From assembly GCF_002019665.1 (NCBI RefSeq), contig NZ_KV917375.1, positions 380,001-444,000 of the forward strand: a stretch of 64,000 nucleotides of DNA, given 5' to 3'. Made by a program: the position numbers and the translations under genes. The notes beneath the pieces are model-generated. The model saw only the letters and a program-made list of their open reading frames with translations. It ran no database searches and was not told the DNA's origin. Shown here in pieces: positions 44,061-52,448 of the stretch. Origin of the DNA: Sutcliffiella halmapala. Its GTDB lineage: Bacteria; Bacillota; Bacilli; Bacillales; Bacillaceae_I. Every line of letters starts with the position of its first letter. Within the stretch, counting starts at the first letter, position 1.

Positions 44061-45165
44061 TAGATCCCCTCTTCTTACGTTTCATCTTGATGATAGTTAG
44101 GATAAAAAAGATGGTAGGTACAGCAGTGACGAACCAAATACTTATTTCTCCCACCAAACTGGACATTTTTGCTATTTTTATTTGATTGGCAGGAATCATT
44201 GTTAACAAAAACATGCAAAAACCAACAATCAGAATATAATAGGAGCTCTTTAATTTCTTCCAATGGGAGGATATTAAATGTTCCAGTGTTTCGGCAGCGC
44301 AATATAAATAGCTACAAAACGTAGTGATTACCACAATAATCCAAACAGAGAGAAAAAGGAGGTCAACTCGCTCTAACACGATAAACGTATATTCTTTCAT
44401 CATATATAAAACTGGCTCAGGAACGATCTTCAGTTCCTCTGGACTGTAAAAAACAATATTCGTAATCACGATAAATGTATAGAGCAATGTGACGGTGATA
44501 TTTGCAAACGTTAAAGTTTTTAACTTTTCTTTACTTGTGCCTTTTGTATAGGAGATAAACATAAAGCATAGTTCAAAACCGAGCATAGCTAAGACGCACT
44601 CTTTTGCTCCTTTTACAATCTCCGTTAGGCCATTAATACCGATTGGGAACAAATAAACAAAATGCGCTTCTTTAAAAGCTATTCCCACACAAATGATTAA
44701 GACAATAATTAAAATGGATGCTATCACATAGAATTTCGCAACTGCTTGTAAACCGCCTGCAACAAGATAAGAAGATACGAGGATAAATAAACCAATGATG
44801 ATTAGTTTAGGTGTAAACGTATATACCCACGTTTTCATGACGCTGTTGTATAAGATGAGTATGATCGTACCAATGATAACAAAATAGCCTAAATACAATA
44901 ATTGTAATAGTGTTCCGAAAAATTTACCGAAATACGACTTTGTTAACACTAAGAGATCGAAGCCATTCGTTAGTTTATCCGTCTTCCATATCAGATACAA
45001 AATAACTTGAACAAAAATACCAGCAATAAGGACAGAGATCCAACTATCATTCTTAGAAACAGAATAGACGGAATTTGGTAAGGAAAGGACACCTACTCCA
45101 ATCTGTGTTTTAACAATTAGAAAATATAATTGGTGGAGGGAAATAGCTTTGTCTTTCACCATCAT
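44044..45165 (-). CDS. GerAB/ArcD/ProY-family germinant receptor permease (B subunit), 373 aa
   Basis: Amino acid permease-like subunit that binds the germinant. About ten spans are visible. Family marks are QIGVGVLSLPNSVYSVSKND near the N-terminus, EIVKGAKECVLAMLGFELCF in the middle and VDLLFLSVWIIVVITTFCSY towards the end. The start overlaps the A gene stop by four bases. Receptor specificity cannot be read from sequence. Confidence 0.92.
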   Translation of the reverse strand: MMVKDKAISLHQLYFLIVKTQIGVGVLSLPNSVYSVSKNDSWISVLIAGIFVQVILYLIWKTDKLTNGFDLLVLTKSYFGKFFGTLLQLLYLGYFVIIGTIILILYNSVMKTWVYTFTPKLIIIGLFILVSSYLVAGGLQAVAKFYVIASILIIVLIICVGIAFKEAHFVYLFPIGINGLTEIVKGAKECVLAMLGFELCFMFISYTKGTSKEKLKTLTFANITVTLLYTFIVITNIVFYSPEELKIVPEPVLYMMKEYTFIVLERVDLLFLSVWIIVVITTFCSYLYCAAETLEHLISSHWKKLKSSYYILIVGFCMFLLTMIPANQIKIAKMSSLVGEISIWFVTAVPTIFFILTIIKMKRKKRGSNESQL

Positions 45166-46619
45166 TTCTCCCTCGATACACTACTAGCTTTTGGGGATTT
45201 GTCTCCACCTTTTTTGGAATTATTATGATAGTACATAGGTAGTCGGATAAACGTATCTTTAATTTCTTTTAACTTAAATGGTGCAAATGGGGAGAAATAT
45301 GGTTTTCCAAATGGCTCTAATCGAACTAAGTGAATGAAAATAACCGCAAAGCCATATATAATTCCCATAAACCCTAAAGTAGCAGCTAGTATCATTAATG
45401 GAAAACGGACAACCCTTACTGCCGCACTCATTTCGTGTGTAGGAACAATAAACGACGAGATTGCTGTTAAGGCAACGACAATAATCATTAAATTGGAAAC
45501 TAGCCCAGCTCTCACAACAGCGTCCCCAATAACAAGCCCCCCAACGATACCGATTGTTTGTCCAATAGGGTTTGGAAGTCGTATACCTGCTTCTCGTAAA
45601 AGCTCTAACGTAATTTCTAAAATAAACGCTTCAATGATTGGAGGATAAGGTATTTCCTCGACTGACTTTTTCGCAAGCTGCACTAAGCCTTTCGGTATGA
45701 CTTCTGCGTGAAAGGAAATGATGGATATATAAATAGCAGGTAAAGAAATGGCGAAAAAAAAGCTTATCAAACGAATAATTCGATAAAAAGACCCTGTTAA
45801 CCATCTAGAGCTATAATCATCGGGTGACTGATAGAAGGCAAAGAAGGAAACCGGAAGTATAAGTACCCCCGGTGTACCGTTAACCATAACGGCAACCCTT
45901 CCATCTAGTATATTTGCTGCAACTCGATCAGGTCTTTCTGTGTGCAAAATTTGAGGAAATGGTGAATAACTGTTCTCCTCCAAAAACTCCTCGATTATTC
46001 CAACACTGGTCACATGTTCGATATTTATGTTTTCTATCTTACTTATAACATCCGATAGAAAGTCTTTATCTACTAGATCTCTCATATAGATAATGGCACA
46101 TTTAGAATTAGATATAGTACCAACACGCCTATACTGGATGGAGAGGTTCGGGTTCGAAATCCGGTTTCTCAATATATTAATATTGCTACTTAAATGTTCG
46201 ATAAATCCATCATGCGATCCTCTTATTACTCGCTCGTTACTAGGCTCATCTGAACTTCTTGAAATATTCAGCTTTGTATCAAGAATAGATGATTCCTCTA
46301 GCCCTGCGATAAATAGGGGAGTATTCCCCTCCATAACTTGTTGAAAAATAGCTTGTTTGTCTACGGTCACATTAAATTCATTTAAAAAATGTAAGGCTTC
46401 CCCATTTTCAATATACTCATATAGTTTTAACACCAGTTTATTTAGCTTTTCCTTGTCGACTAGTGGCTCCAAATAGCAAAGAAGCATCCACTTGTTGTGT
46501 ATTTCCATTTCTTTCACGACAAAATCTTCCGTATGAGAAAATTGACGGAACAATTCCTCCACTAGAGGCGAATACTTCTGAACGTCTATATTCCCTACAT
46601 CATTTTTAACATTTTCCAT
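45162..46619 (-). CDS. GerA-family germinant receptor A subunit, 485 aa
   Basis: Large N-terminal soluble domain (NTPLFIAGLEESSILDTKLN, RVIRGSHDGFIEHLSSNINI, GTISNSKCAIIYMRDLVDKD) is followed by four to five spans. These include the conserved HTERPDRVAANILDGRVAVM, VNGTPGVLILPVSFFAFYQS and PPIIEAFILEITLELLREAG. It is the first gene of the operon. The ATG at 46619 lies without a strong ribosome binding site, so the exact start is moderately certain. Such operons are normally transcribed in the forespore by sigma-G, but I could not identify that promoter. Confidence 0.92.
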   Translation of the reverse strand: MENVKNDVGNIDVQKYSPLVEELFRQFSHTEDFVVKEMEIHNKWMLLCYLEPLVDKEKLNKLVLKLYEYIENGEALHFLNEFNVTVDKQAIFQQVMEGNTPLFIAGLEESSILDTKLNISRSSDEPSNERVIRGSHDGFIEHLSSNINILRNRISNPNLSIQYRRVGTISNSKCAIIYMRDLVDKDFLSDVISKIENINIEHVTSVGIIEEFLEENSYSPFPQILHTERPDRVAANILDGRVAVMVNGTPGVLILPVSFFAFYQSPDDYSSRWLTGSFYRIIRLISFFFAISLPAIYISIISFHAEVIPKGLVQLAKKSVEEIPYPPIIEAFILEITLELLREAGIRLPNPIGQTIGIVGGLVIGDAVVRAGLVSNLMIIVVALTAISSFIVPTHEMSAAVRVVRFPLMILAATLGFMGIIYGFAVIFIHLVRLEPFGKPYFSPFAPFKLKEIKDTFIRLPMYYHNNSKKGGDKSPKASSVSREK

Positions 46620-46649
46620 ATCATTGACCCCAAATAAATAGATTTATAA

Positions 46650-46822
46650 GGCTCTTTTCGTAAAGCCTGTTGCTTTAAGCTAGTAAAAAGTCGGCATTTG
46701 GACTTTTTACCGTCATTTTGCTTCGAAAATAGAAGAAGGTCCTCCATTTCAAAATGGAAAAGAGCACGACTGCAACAATTATGACGGCTTGATTCTATAT
46801 TACGAAAAGCAACAAAGTATGC
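46650..46822. repeat. MITE-like element, copy B (inverted relative to copy A)
   Basis: Its reverse complement aligns throughout with 20115-20288, sharing AGTCCAAATGCCGACTTTT, GTGCTCTTTTCCATT and CTTCTTCTATTTTC. The ends are GGCTCTTTTCGTAAA and TTACGAAAAGCAACAAAGTA. It sits upstream of the germination operon and could carry or disturb its promoter. Confidence 0.7.
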
Positions 46823-46883
46823 GGAGAAGCCATTTATAAATATAGGTTTCATTTATTCAAGGTAAATTATTCATGGTGTCGGT

Positions 46884-46912
46884 GAAGCAGTGGGGACAGT
46901 TCTCGCTGCTTC
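46884..46912. repeat. GAAGCAG-family hairpin, copy 2
   Basis: GAAGCAG pairs with CTGCTTC around TGGGGACAGTTCTCG, which itself contains GGGGACAGT. Confidence 0.6.
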
Positions 46913-46998
46913 CAAAGTGTCTGCCATACAGTTCTATTGATAGTGTTTATGTCTTGAGAATCCTTGAGCCACACAGTGGAAAATCCAGTATTAGAAAA

Positions 46999-47040
46999 TA
47001 AACTAGCCAAGATTCGCAATTAGCGGATCTTGGCTAGTTT
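46999..47040. terminator. Terminator hairpin downstream of terC
   Basis: AACTAGCCAAGAT pairs perfectly with ATCTTGGCTAGTT, with T and A tracts outside, so it can act from either side. Confidence 0.7.
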
Positions 47041-47087
47041 TAAAGGGGCAGCTATTTTTTTGCTTAATGCCCTAATTTCCTTTTCTC

Positions 47088-47858
47088 TCAATAGTATTCC
47101 TCTTGTGCTTTAGGCTTCTCCTTGGACATGAACCAGCCTAGTATACCTATTAATAAAAGGACAGACCAGAATGTGATTTTCCAAAGTGCTCCTTTTGCGA
47201 AGCCTTCTGATAGGATGGCCAATTCAGGATGGGCAAGTGCATAAACTCCAAGCTTTACTCCTACCCAACCGACAACGAAGAAAGCGGCAGTTTCTAATCC
47301 AGGACGTTTTTCGAGTAATACAACAAAGTATCCTGCAGCGAAACGCATGATCACTAATCCGATAATTCCTCCAGCAAGAATAACGGCGAAGTGTCCACCA
47401 TCTAAGCCCCCGATTGTCGGTAGGTTTGTGGCGGGAAGCATAACTGCAAGTGCAACAGCTGCTAAAATCGCATCTACAGCAAATGCAATATCAGCAAGCT
47501 CTACCTTGATAACGGTCATCCAGAAGCCAGAACCTTTTTTCTCTGTGGCATTTTTCATTAGCTTAGGCTTTAAAACATGCTTTTTCAATAGATGGTACGA
47601 AGCAATACCTAATAAATAAAGTGCTCCTATTGCCTGAACCTGCCAAATATGCACAAGATAGGAGATAAGGAATAGAGATCCGAATCGGAACACAAAGGCT
47701 CCTGCCAATCCGTAAAATAACGCTTTTTTTCGCTGCTTTTCCGGCAGATGCTTTACCATTGTTGCAATAACGAGGGCGTTATCAGCAGCAAGGATTCCTT
47801 CCAAACCAATTAATATAAGTAATACCCAACCGTATTCTAACAATAATCCAATATCCAA
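47088..47858 (-). CDS. TerC/YkoY-family membrane protein, probable manganese exporter, 256 aa
   Basis: Seven or so membrane spans. TerC marks are GLEGILAADNALVIATMVKH with the paired acidic residue later in VELADIAFAVDAILAAVALA, and FRFGSLFLISYLV. TerC proteins of the YkoY/MeeF group export Mn2+ or load it onto secreted enzymes. A yybP-ykoY riboswitch lies upstream, which supports a manganese role. The start is TTG 47858 with GGGAGGA about eleven bases upstream. Confidence 0.9.
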   Translation of the reverse strand: MDIGLLLEYGWVLLILIGLEGILAADNALVIATMVKHLPEKQRKKALFYGLAGAFVFRFGSLFLISYLVHIWQVQAIGALYLLGIASYHLLKKHVLKPKLMKNATEKKGSGFWMTVIKVELADIAFAVDAILAAVALAVMLPATNLPTIGGLDGGHFAVILAGGIIGLVIMRFAAGYFVVLLEKRPGLETAAFFVVGWVGVKLGVYALAHPELAILSEGFAKGALWKITFWSVLLLIGILGWFMSKEKPKAQEEYY

Positions 47859-48145
47859 TTATTTATCTTCCTCCCAATTATTTATGATAATCATGTATTG
47901 CTAGATTCATTTAAAATGGTGGTGATGGTAGTTTCAGATTTCTCGGCGGATTGTGGATTTCTAAAGTTGCAATCGACACCACATACAATTTCATGGTCAC
48001 AAAAAATGTTAACCATACTAATACTTGCTTTCCTAAGAAAAGATCTTTCAATTAAATTCGTTTTCTCCTTTTTAATAAAGTCAAAGTTTAGTAGCTTAAA
48101 CCAAAATAAGATACATTAGATAACGGTTCTCCTCCTTTAAAATAC

Positions 48146-48178
48146 AAAAAAACCTTTACCAATTTTAGGTAAAGGTTT
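48146..48178 (-). terminator. Intrinsic terminator of the riboswitch
   Basis: On the minus strand AAACCTTTACC pairs with GGTAAAGGTTT with a seven-base loop, followed by TTTTT. Confidence 0.85.
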
Positions 48179-48197
48179 AGAAATTTAGACATATGTC

Positions 48198-48312
48198 CCT
48201 TTACCATAATGGCAAAGGTCTCGCAAACAACGTGTTAGTTGCCAGTTAAGCCGGTGACAGTAATCATCTATCACGGATTGTCGACATAACTGTAAGCTAC
48301 TCCCCTTTGGAG
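48198..48312 (-). ncRNA. yybP-ykoY manganese riboswitch
   Basis: On the minus strand the transcript contains CAAAGGGGAGTAGC, then CACCGGCTTAACTGG and GCGAGACCTTTGCC, the conserved elements of the yybP-ykoY aptamer. The P1 stem is formed by CAAAGG and CCTTTG. The 3' strand of P1 can instead pair in CCTTTGCCATTATGGTAAAGG (48198-48218). A terminator follows at 48146-48178. Mn2+ binding is known to stabilise the aptamer and allow read-through into terC. Confidence 0.92.
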
Positions 48313-48361
48313 TATATAGGCTCATAGTGAGCATAGCATTAACTCTTTTGCTATTGAGAAT

Positions 48362-48390
48362 ATCATAATATATTCTATGTTATTCAGCAA
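48362..48390 (-). promoter_or_regulatory. Promoter of the riboswitch-terC transcript
   Basis: On the minus strand TTGCTG (48385-48390), a 17-base spacer and TATGAT (48362-48367), about 50 bases before the aptamer. Confidence 0.6.
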
Positions 48391-48465
48391 GAGAGATGTT
48401 TGTTAATTTTTTGTGAACTGGTTGATGATACCAAGGCCAAGGGAGCACCTGTTTACCCGAAATTT

Positions 48466-48496
48466 GGAAGCAGAGGGAACCTTCCCAGTTGCTTCC
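48466..48496. repeat. GAAGCAG-family hairpin, copy 3
   Basis: GGAAGCA pairs with TGCTTCC around GAGGGAACCTTCCCAGT, which forms an inner stem. A degenerate GATACCAAGG unit lies at 48426. Confidence 0.55.
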
Positions 48497-48575
48497 TGTT
48501 CATAAAATTCCCAAAAAAACAATTCTGAATATTGCGTTTTATTAAAACGTTTTATATAATGAGGTAGAAGTTAAT

Positions 48576-48588
48576 AAAACCGGTTCGA
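48576..48588. promoter_or_regulatory. LacI-type operator O1
   Basis: AAAACCGGTTCGA with palindromic core AACCGGTT, upstream of the LacI-type gene. Confidence 0.65.
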
Positions 48589-48764
48589 TAATAAATGAAA
48601 TGTTTTGTAAAATAAGTATATTATTACGATTATTCATTGTAGATCCATTTACTTCAGCGTGAATTCTTTGTAATATATAGTAGTAATAGCTTAATATAAA
48701 CAGGAATAAAAGACTAGGAAATAGAAAATAAAGGTTACAAGTATACTTTTCACTAGGTGTCATC

Positions 48765-48776
48765 AAACCGGTTCGA
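48765..48776. promoter_or_regulatory. LacI-type operator O2
   Basis: AAACCGGTTCGA, the same sequence as O1, O3 and O4, 119 bases before the lacI-type start codon. A weaker relative, TTAAACCGATTTGA, lies at 48856-48869 next to the ribosome binding site. Confidence 0.7.
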
Positions 48777-48894
48777 CACTTAAGGGGAAATCTGGAATAA
48801 TAATTTCGACCAGTAACTTACGAAAATAGTAGAATTCCATATTTTTAATAGACGGTTAAACCGATTTGATAGAATGTTTCTAAAGGAGAATGGC

Positions 48895-49905
48895 ATGGTC
48901 ACAATTGATGATGTAGCAAAGCAGGCAGGTGTTTCTAAAAGCACGGTGTCCAATGTATTTAGCAAAAAAAGACCAATAAGCAACGATGTTACAGAGCGCG
49001 TTATAAATGTAGCAAAGGAATTGAAATATGTACCGAATCATGTTGCTAGAAGCCTAGCGATGAAAAAAACGATGATTATCGGGCTGAAAATGGCCTCCAT
49101 CGAAGATTATGAATTGAGTAGCTTTGAAACGAAAGTAATTCAAGGTGTAGTAAAAAAGTGCTCTGAGCATGGATATCGATTATTACTAGATCGCATCTAC
49201 GAGGATGAAGATTCCTCTCACTTTTCAAAGGAACCCGTCGATGGCGTCATCCTGTTGAATCCAAGGGATGAAGACCCAAGAATTCAGCAGTATAAAAACC
49301 TCAATACCCCCTTCGTTTTAATTGGGCGGCCAAATATGGAAGATGTCGATACGAAATATGTTGATAATAACAATATTGATATAGTTAGAGAGGTTGGTGA
49401 ATTTTTGATTGGCAAGGGTCATCAGCAAATTCTATTCTTAAATGCAGCCCCGGGTATGACTGTTGCGGAGGATAGAAAAGAAGGATTAAGACAGGCTTAC
49501 GAAAACTATAATCTTGAATTTGTAGAAGAAAATGTTATCTATAACGACATGAAAAAATATAAAAACGCCTCAGAATATGGATATTTAAGCTTGCTTGATG
49601 TATATCAGGAAAAGAAATATACAGCTATCATAGCTGACACGGATAGAGTTGCACTTGGGGTAATGCGAGCTGCAAGAGAAAAGGGAATGGATATTCCGAA
49701 TGATCTTTCTTTAATAGCCTTAAGTAATAATGAAACGTTAGCACTTGATACAACGCCGAAGTTGACTTGTGTGGAACTTTTTCCGGAAAAGCTCGGTGAA
49801 GAAGCAGCTGAAGTATTAATTAACACTTTAAAAGACAATCTTGCACCCAGAAAGAGAATGATACCTGCAAAGTTAGTAGTTAGAGATTCGTGTGAAGATA
49901 TGTAA
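48895..49905 (+). CDS. LacI-family transcriptional repressor of the locus, 336 aa
   Basis: The helix-turn-helix TIDDVAKQAGVSKSTVSNVF and hinge RVINVAKELKYVPNHVARSL are standard for LacI/GalR. The effector domain is complete (VDGVILLNPRDEDP, FVLIGRPNMEDVDTKYVDNN, YTAIIADTDRVALGVMRAAR, LTCVELFPEKLGEEAAEVL). AAAGGAGAA precedes the ATG at 48895. Two operators lie upstream of its own gene and two upstream of the ABC-iol operon, so it probably represses both units. The inducer is likely a metabolite of the pathway. Confidence 0.93.
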   Translation: MVTIDDVAKQAGVSKSTVSNVFSKKRPISNDVTERVINVAKELKYVPNHVARSLAMKKTMIIGLKMASIEDYELSSFETKVIQGVVKKCSEHGYRLLLDRIYEDEDSSHFSKEPVDGVILLNPRDEDPRIQQYKNLNTPFVLIGRPNMEDVDTKYVDNNNIDIVREVGEFLIGKGHQQILFLNAAPGMTVAEDRKEGLRQAYENYNLEFVEENVIYNDMKKYKNASEYGYLSLLDVYQEKKYTAIIADTDRVALGVMRAAREKGMDIPNDLSLIALSNNETLALDTTPKLTCVELFPEKLGEEAAEVLINTLKDNLAPRKRMIPAKLVVRDSCEDM

Positions 49906-49936
49906 ACCGTCTATTAATAGGTTAGGGGGAATGTAT

Positions 49937-51217
49937 ATGGGTAAGCTTATAAATCGTCCTAAGGTAGAGGTGCTAAAAAGAATCATCCAGCAAGAAGAAC
50001 AGGGACAATATCTTGAGGTTATTTTCCATGTTCCAGACAATACGGAACAAATTAATGTGAAAATGGAAGTGAATAGCGAGGGAAATGCCGCAAACATTAT
50101 TGATTTAGGGGTGAAGGATCCATTTCGTATTCGTGGCTGGAGTGGTGGAGCTCGTACGGAGTTTTTTATCTCAAAATCAAAAGCGACACCAGGATATTTG
50201 CAAGGAGAGATGCCTGTTGGTGAGTGGGCAGTTTTACTAGGCTCTTACCGGGTTGCCCCTGTTGGCTGCGAGGTAACAGTGACGGTGGAATATACACCGC
50301 TTACATCTCGTTGGCTGAAGGGTGATCTCCATGTACATAGTGTGCACAGTGACGGAACATATACCCTTAGAGAAAATGCCGCAATTGCTGAAGCTACTGG
50401 CTTAGATTTTTTGGGCTTAACAGACCATAATGCATCTAGTCAAAATTATGCCTATCCTCGGGATACAGCTATTCATTTTATTCCAGGGATGGAGTTAACG
50501 ACTAATAAAGGTCATCTAAACCTGTTTGGCGTAGACGACCCTGTTAAAGATTTTCGAATTACCAATATGGAAGAATTACATAGCTGTTTAAGAGAAACAC
50601 GTGAGAAGGGTGCCTATATTTCACTAAATCATCCTCACTGTCGAAATACAGGATGGGAGTGGGAATGGGAGTTTGACTATGATTGGGTAGAGGTTTGGAA
50701 TGGTCCATGGAGAGCTGATAATCAAGATGCTGTAGATTGGTGGCAGGAGCAGCTTGTGAAAGGAAGAAGATTGGTTGCTGTGGGAGGAAGTGATACGCAT
50801 CGACCAAATCCCCACGTCAAGCATGGTATGCCTACAACTTGGGTGTATGGGAATGAATGTACCACTCCAGGAATATTAGAAGCAATTCACAAGGGACACG
50901 TTGTGTTAAGTTATGCTCCTAATGGCCCGTTTATTGAATTAAATTGTGGTACAAGTATGGTTGGGGATGTGTGCAGCGAGAGGGAGCAAGAAGAGGTAAC
51001 AATGAAGGTAAGTCATACACAGTACGGTGATGTCGTGAAAATCTACTCAAATAAAGGGATTGAACAAGAGCTTTTAATAGAAGAAGGGCAGGATATGTTG
51101 GAAGCATCATGGGATATTGCTTCCCGCTCCTTTTACCGAGTTGAGGTATGGCGTTATTTCCATGAAGCGAAGAGTCGTTTAATGGCAGCGCTAAGTAATC
51201 CAATCTATTTTAGGTAA
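49937..51217 (+). CDS. PHP-domain CehA/McbA-like metallohydrolase, 426 aa
   Basis: Residues 1-125 form a beta-rich N-terminal domain. The PHP fold follows, with metal-binding motifs GDLHVHSVHSDG (129-140), LGLTDHN, the Glu of IPGMELTTNKGHLNLFG, SLNHPHC and GGSDTH. PHP enzymes of this group hydrolyse phosphodiester or other ester bonds using two to three metal ions. The start at 49937 has AGGGGGA upstream. It follows the repressor gene by 31 bases and precedes a ROK kinase, so it belongs to the same transcript. The substrate is unknown; a phosphodiester or carbamate of the imported compound is one possibility. Confidence 0.85.
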   Translation: MGKLINRPKVEVLKRIIQQEEQGQYLEVIFHVPDNTEQINVKMEVNSEGNAANIIDLGVKDPFRIRGWSGGARTEFFISKSKATPGYLQGEMPVGEWAVLLGSYRVAPVGCEVTVTVEYTPLTSRWLKGDLHVHSVHSDGTYTLRENAAIAEATGLDFLGLTDHNASSQNYAYPRDTAIHFIPGMELTTNKGHLNLFGVDDPVKDFRITNMEELHSCLRETREKGAYISLNHPHCRNTGWEWEWEFDYDWVEVWNGPWRADNQDAVDWWQEQLVKGRRLVAVGGSDTHRPNPHVKHGMPTTWVYGNECTTPGILEAIHKGHVVLSYAPNGPFIELNCGTSMVGDVCSEREQEEVTMKVSHTQYGDVVKIYSNKGIEQELLIEEGQDMLEASWDIASRSFYRVEVWRYFHEAKSRLMAALSNPIYFR

Positions 51218-51304
51218 ATTGAAAGGTTTCGTAGTGCAATCAAGAAGAGGAAGATTACGATGTGAAACCATATGAAGATGTAGGATAAAGTGAGGGAAGG
51301 CTTT

Positions 51305-52189
51305 ATGCAATTTGGAGCAATAGAAGCGGGTGGAACAAAGTTTGTTTGTGGAATTGGCGATGAGAATGGAAAGATTTACGAAAGAGTGAGTTTTCCTACA
51401 ACCACACCTGAAGAAGTGTTGGGGCATGTGACGGAATATTTTAAATCACATGATTTGCAAGCCCTGGGGGTAGGGTCATTCGGACCAATTGATTTAAATC
51501 TTCAAAGCCCTAAGTATGGTTATATTACCTCTACGCCCAAGCCATTATGGCAAAATACCAATTTAGTTGGAATGCTACGTGAGCATTTTAATATTCCGAT
51601 TGGCTTCGATACAGATGTGAATGCTGCTGCTTTAGGTGAATTAAAATGGGGCGCAGCAAGTGGGCTAGATAGCTGTATTTACATGACTGTTGGTACTGGT
51701 ATTGGAGTTGGCGCAATTGTTGAAGGGAAACGAGTTCATGGGTTAACTCATCCCGAGATGGGGCATATTCTTGTTCGAAAACATCCTAAAGATGAGTTTC
51801 TTGGAAATTGCTCATATCATCAAGATTGTCTTGAAGGGATGGCTGCTGGTCCTGCCATTGAAAAAAGATGGGGAAAAAAGGGACAAGAACTAGTAGGTAA
51901 TGATAGGGTTTGGGAGCTAGAAGGTTACTATCTTGCTCAAGGAATTGCTAACTTCATACTCATTTTATCCCCGCAAAAGGTCATCATTGGCGGGGGAGTA
52001 GCAAAACAACTGCAATTATTTCCTCTTATTCGTAATAATGTGCAAGCTGTATTAAATGGTTATATCGAACATCAACAAATACTATCAGCAATAGAAGAGT
52101 ATATTGTGCCTCCAGGCTTAGGAGATAATGCTGGACTGTGCGGTGCTCTTGCTCTTGCAAATGAAGCCTTTTACCGATCTGATAAATAA
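51305..52189 (+). CDS. ROK-family fructokinase/mannokinase, 294 aa
   Basis: ATP-dependent hexose kinase of the ScrK/GmuE subgroup: FGAIEAGGTKFVCGIG (phosphate 1), VGSFGPIDLN, GFDTDVNAAALGELKWGAAS, MTVGTGIGVGAIV (phosphate 2) and the zinc-binding region HPEMGHILVRKHPKD, NCSYHQDCLEGMAAGPAIEK. Enzymes of this subgroup accept fructose and mannose. GAGGGAAGG precedes ATG 51305. It is the third gene after the repressor and is followed by a terminator-like hairpin at 52199-52238. It suggests that a free hexose is released in the pathway. Confidence 0.9.
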   Translation: MQFGAIEAGGTKFVCGIGDENGKIYERVSFPTTTPEEVLGHVTEYFKSHDLQALGVGSFGPIDLNLQSPKYGYITSTPKPLWQNTNLVGMLREHFNIPIGFDTDVNAAALGELKWGAASGLDSCIYMTVGTGIGVGAIVEGKRVHGLTHPEMGHILVRKHPKDEFLGNCSYHQDCLEGMAAGPAIEKRWGKKGQELVGNDRVWELEGYYLAQGIANFILILSPQKVIIGGGVAKQLQLFPLIRNNVQAVLNGYIEHQQILSAIEEYIVPPGLGDNAGLCGALALANEAFYRSDK

Positions 52190-52198
52190 TCTAATCCT

Positions 52199-52250
52199 AC
52201 TAGAGGGTTGATAGTGAAGGTTTGAACTTCAACCCTAGAAGTCTTTTCTA
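52199..52250 (+). terminator. Terminator of the lacI-PHP-ROK unit
   Basis: CTAGAGGGTTGA pairs with TCAACCCTAG, followed by AAGTCTTTTCT. Confidence 0.6.
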
Positions 52251-52323
52251 TTATTCACAGCTACCCTGTATAAGAATATTGACTATTTTTTGATTATTCA
52301 GTATAATTAGTCGCAACATCATG

Positions 52324-52335
52324 AAACCGGTTCGA
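52324..52335. promoter_or_regulatory. LacI-type operator O3
   Basis: AAACCGGTTCGA upstream of the ABC-iol operon, identical to O2. Confidence 0.7.
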
Positions 52336-52428
52336 CGATTGAGTTGAGGTGTTACTGATATTCAAGGCTGGTTTTAAGAGGTATTTACTATAGTCCTATC
52401 GGAATTTAGTGTTTTTTTGTAATTTAGG

Positions 52429-52441
52429 AAAACCGGTTCGA
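52429..52441. promoter_or_regulatory. LacI-type operator O4
   Basis: AAAACCGGTTCGA, 105 bases after O3. The pair could support looping or cooperative repression. Confidence 0.7.
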
Positions 52442-52448
52442 TTAAGAG

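Noticed and set aside
47898-48119. Open frames on both strands between the riboswitch and terC
   Set aside because: Neither has a convincing start with ribosome binding site at proper distance, and the minus-strand frame has no start codon before the middle. They are more likely leader RNA.
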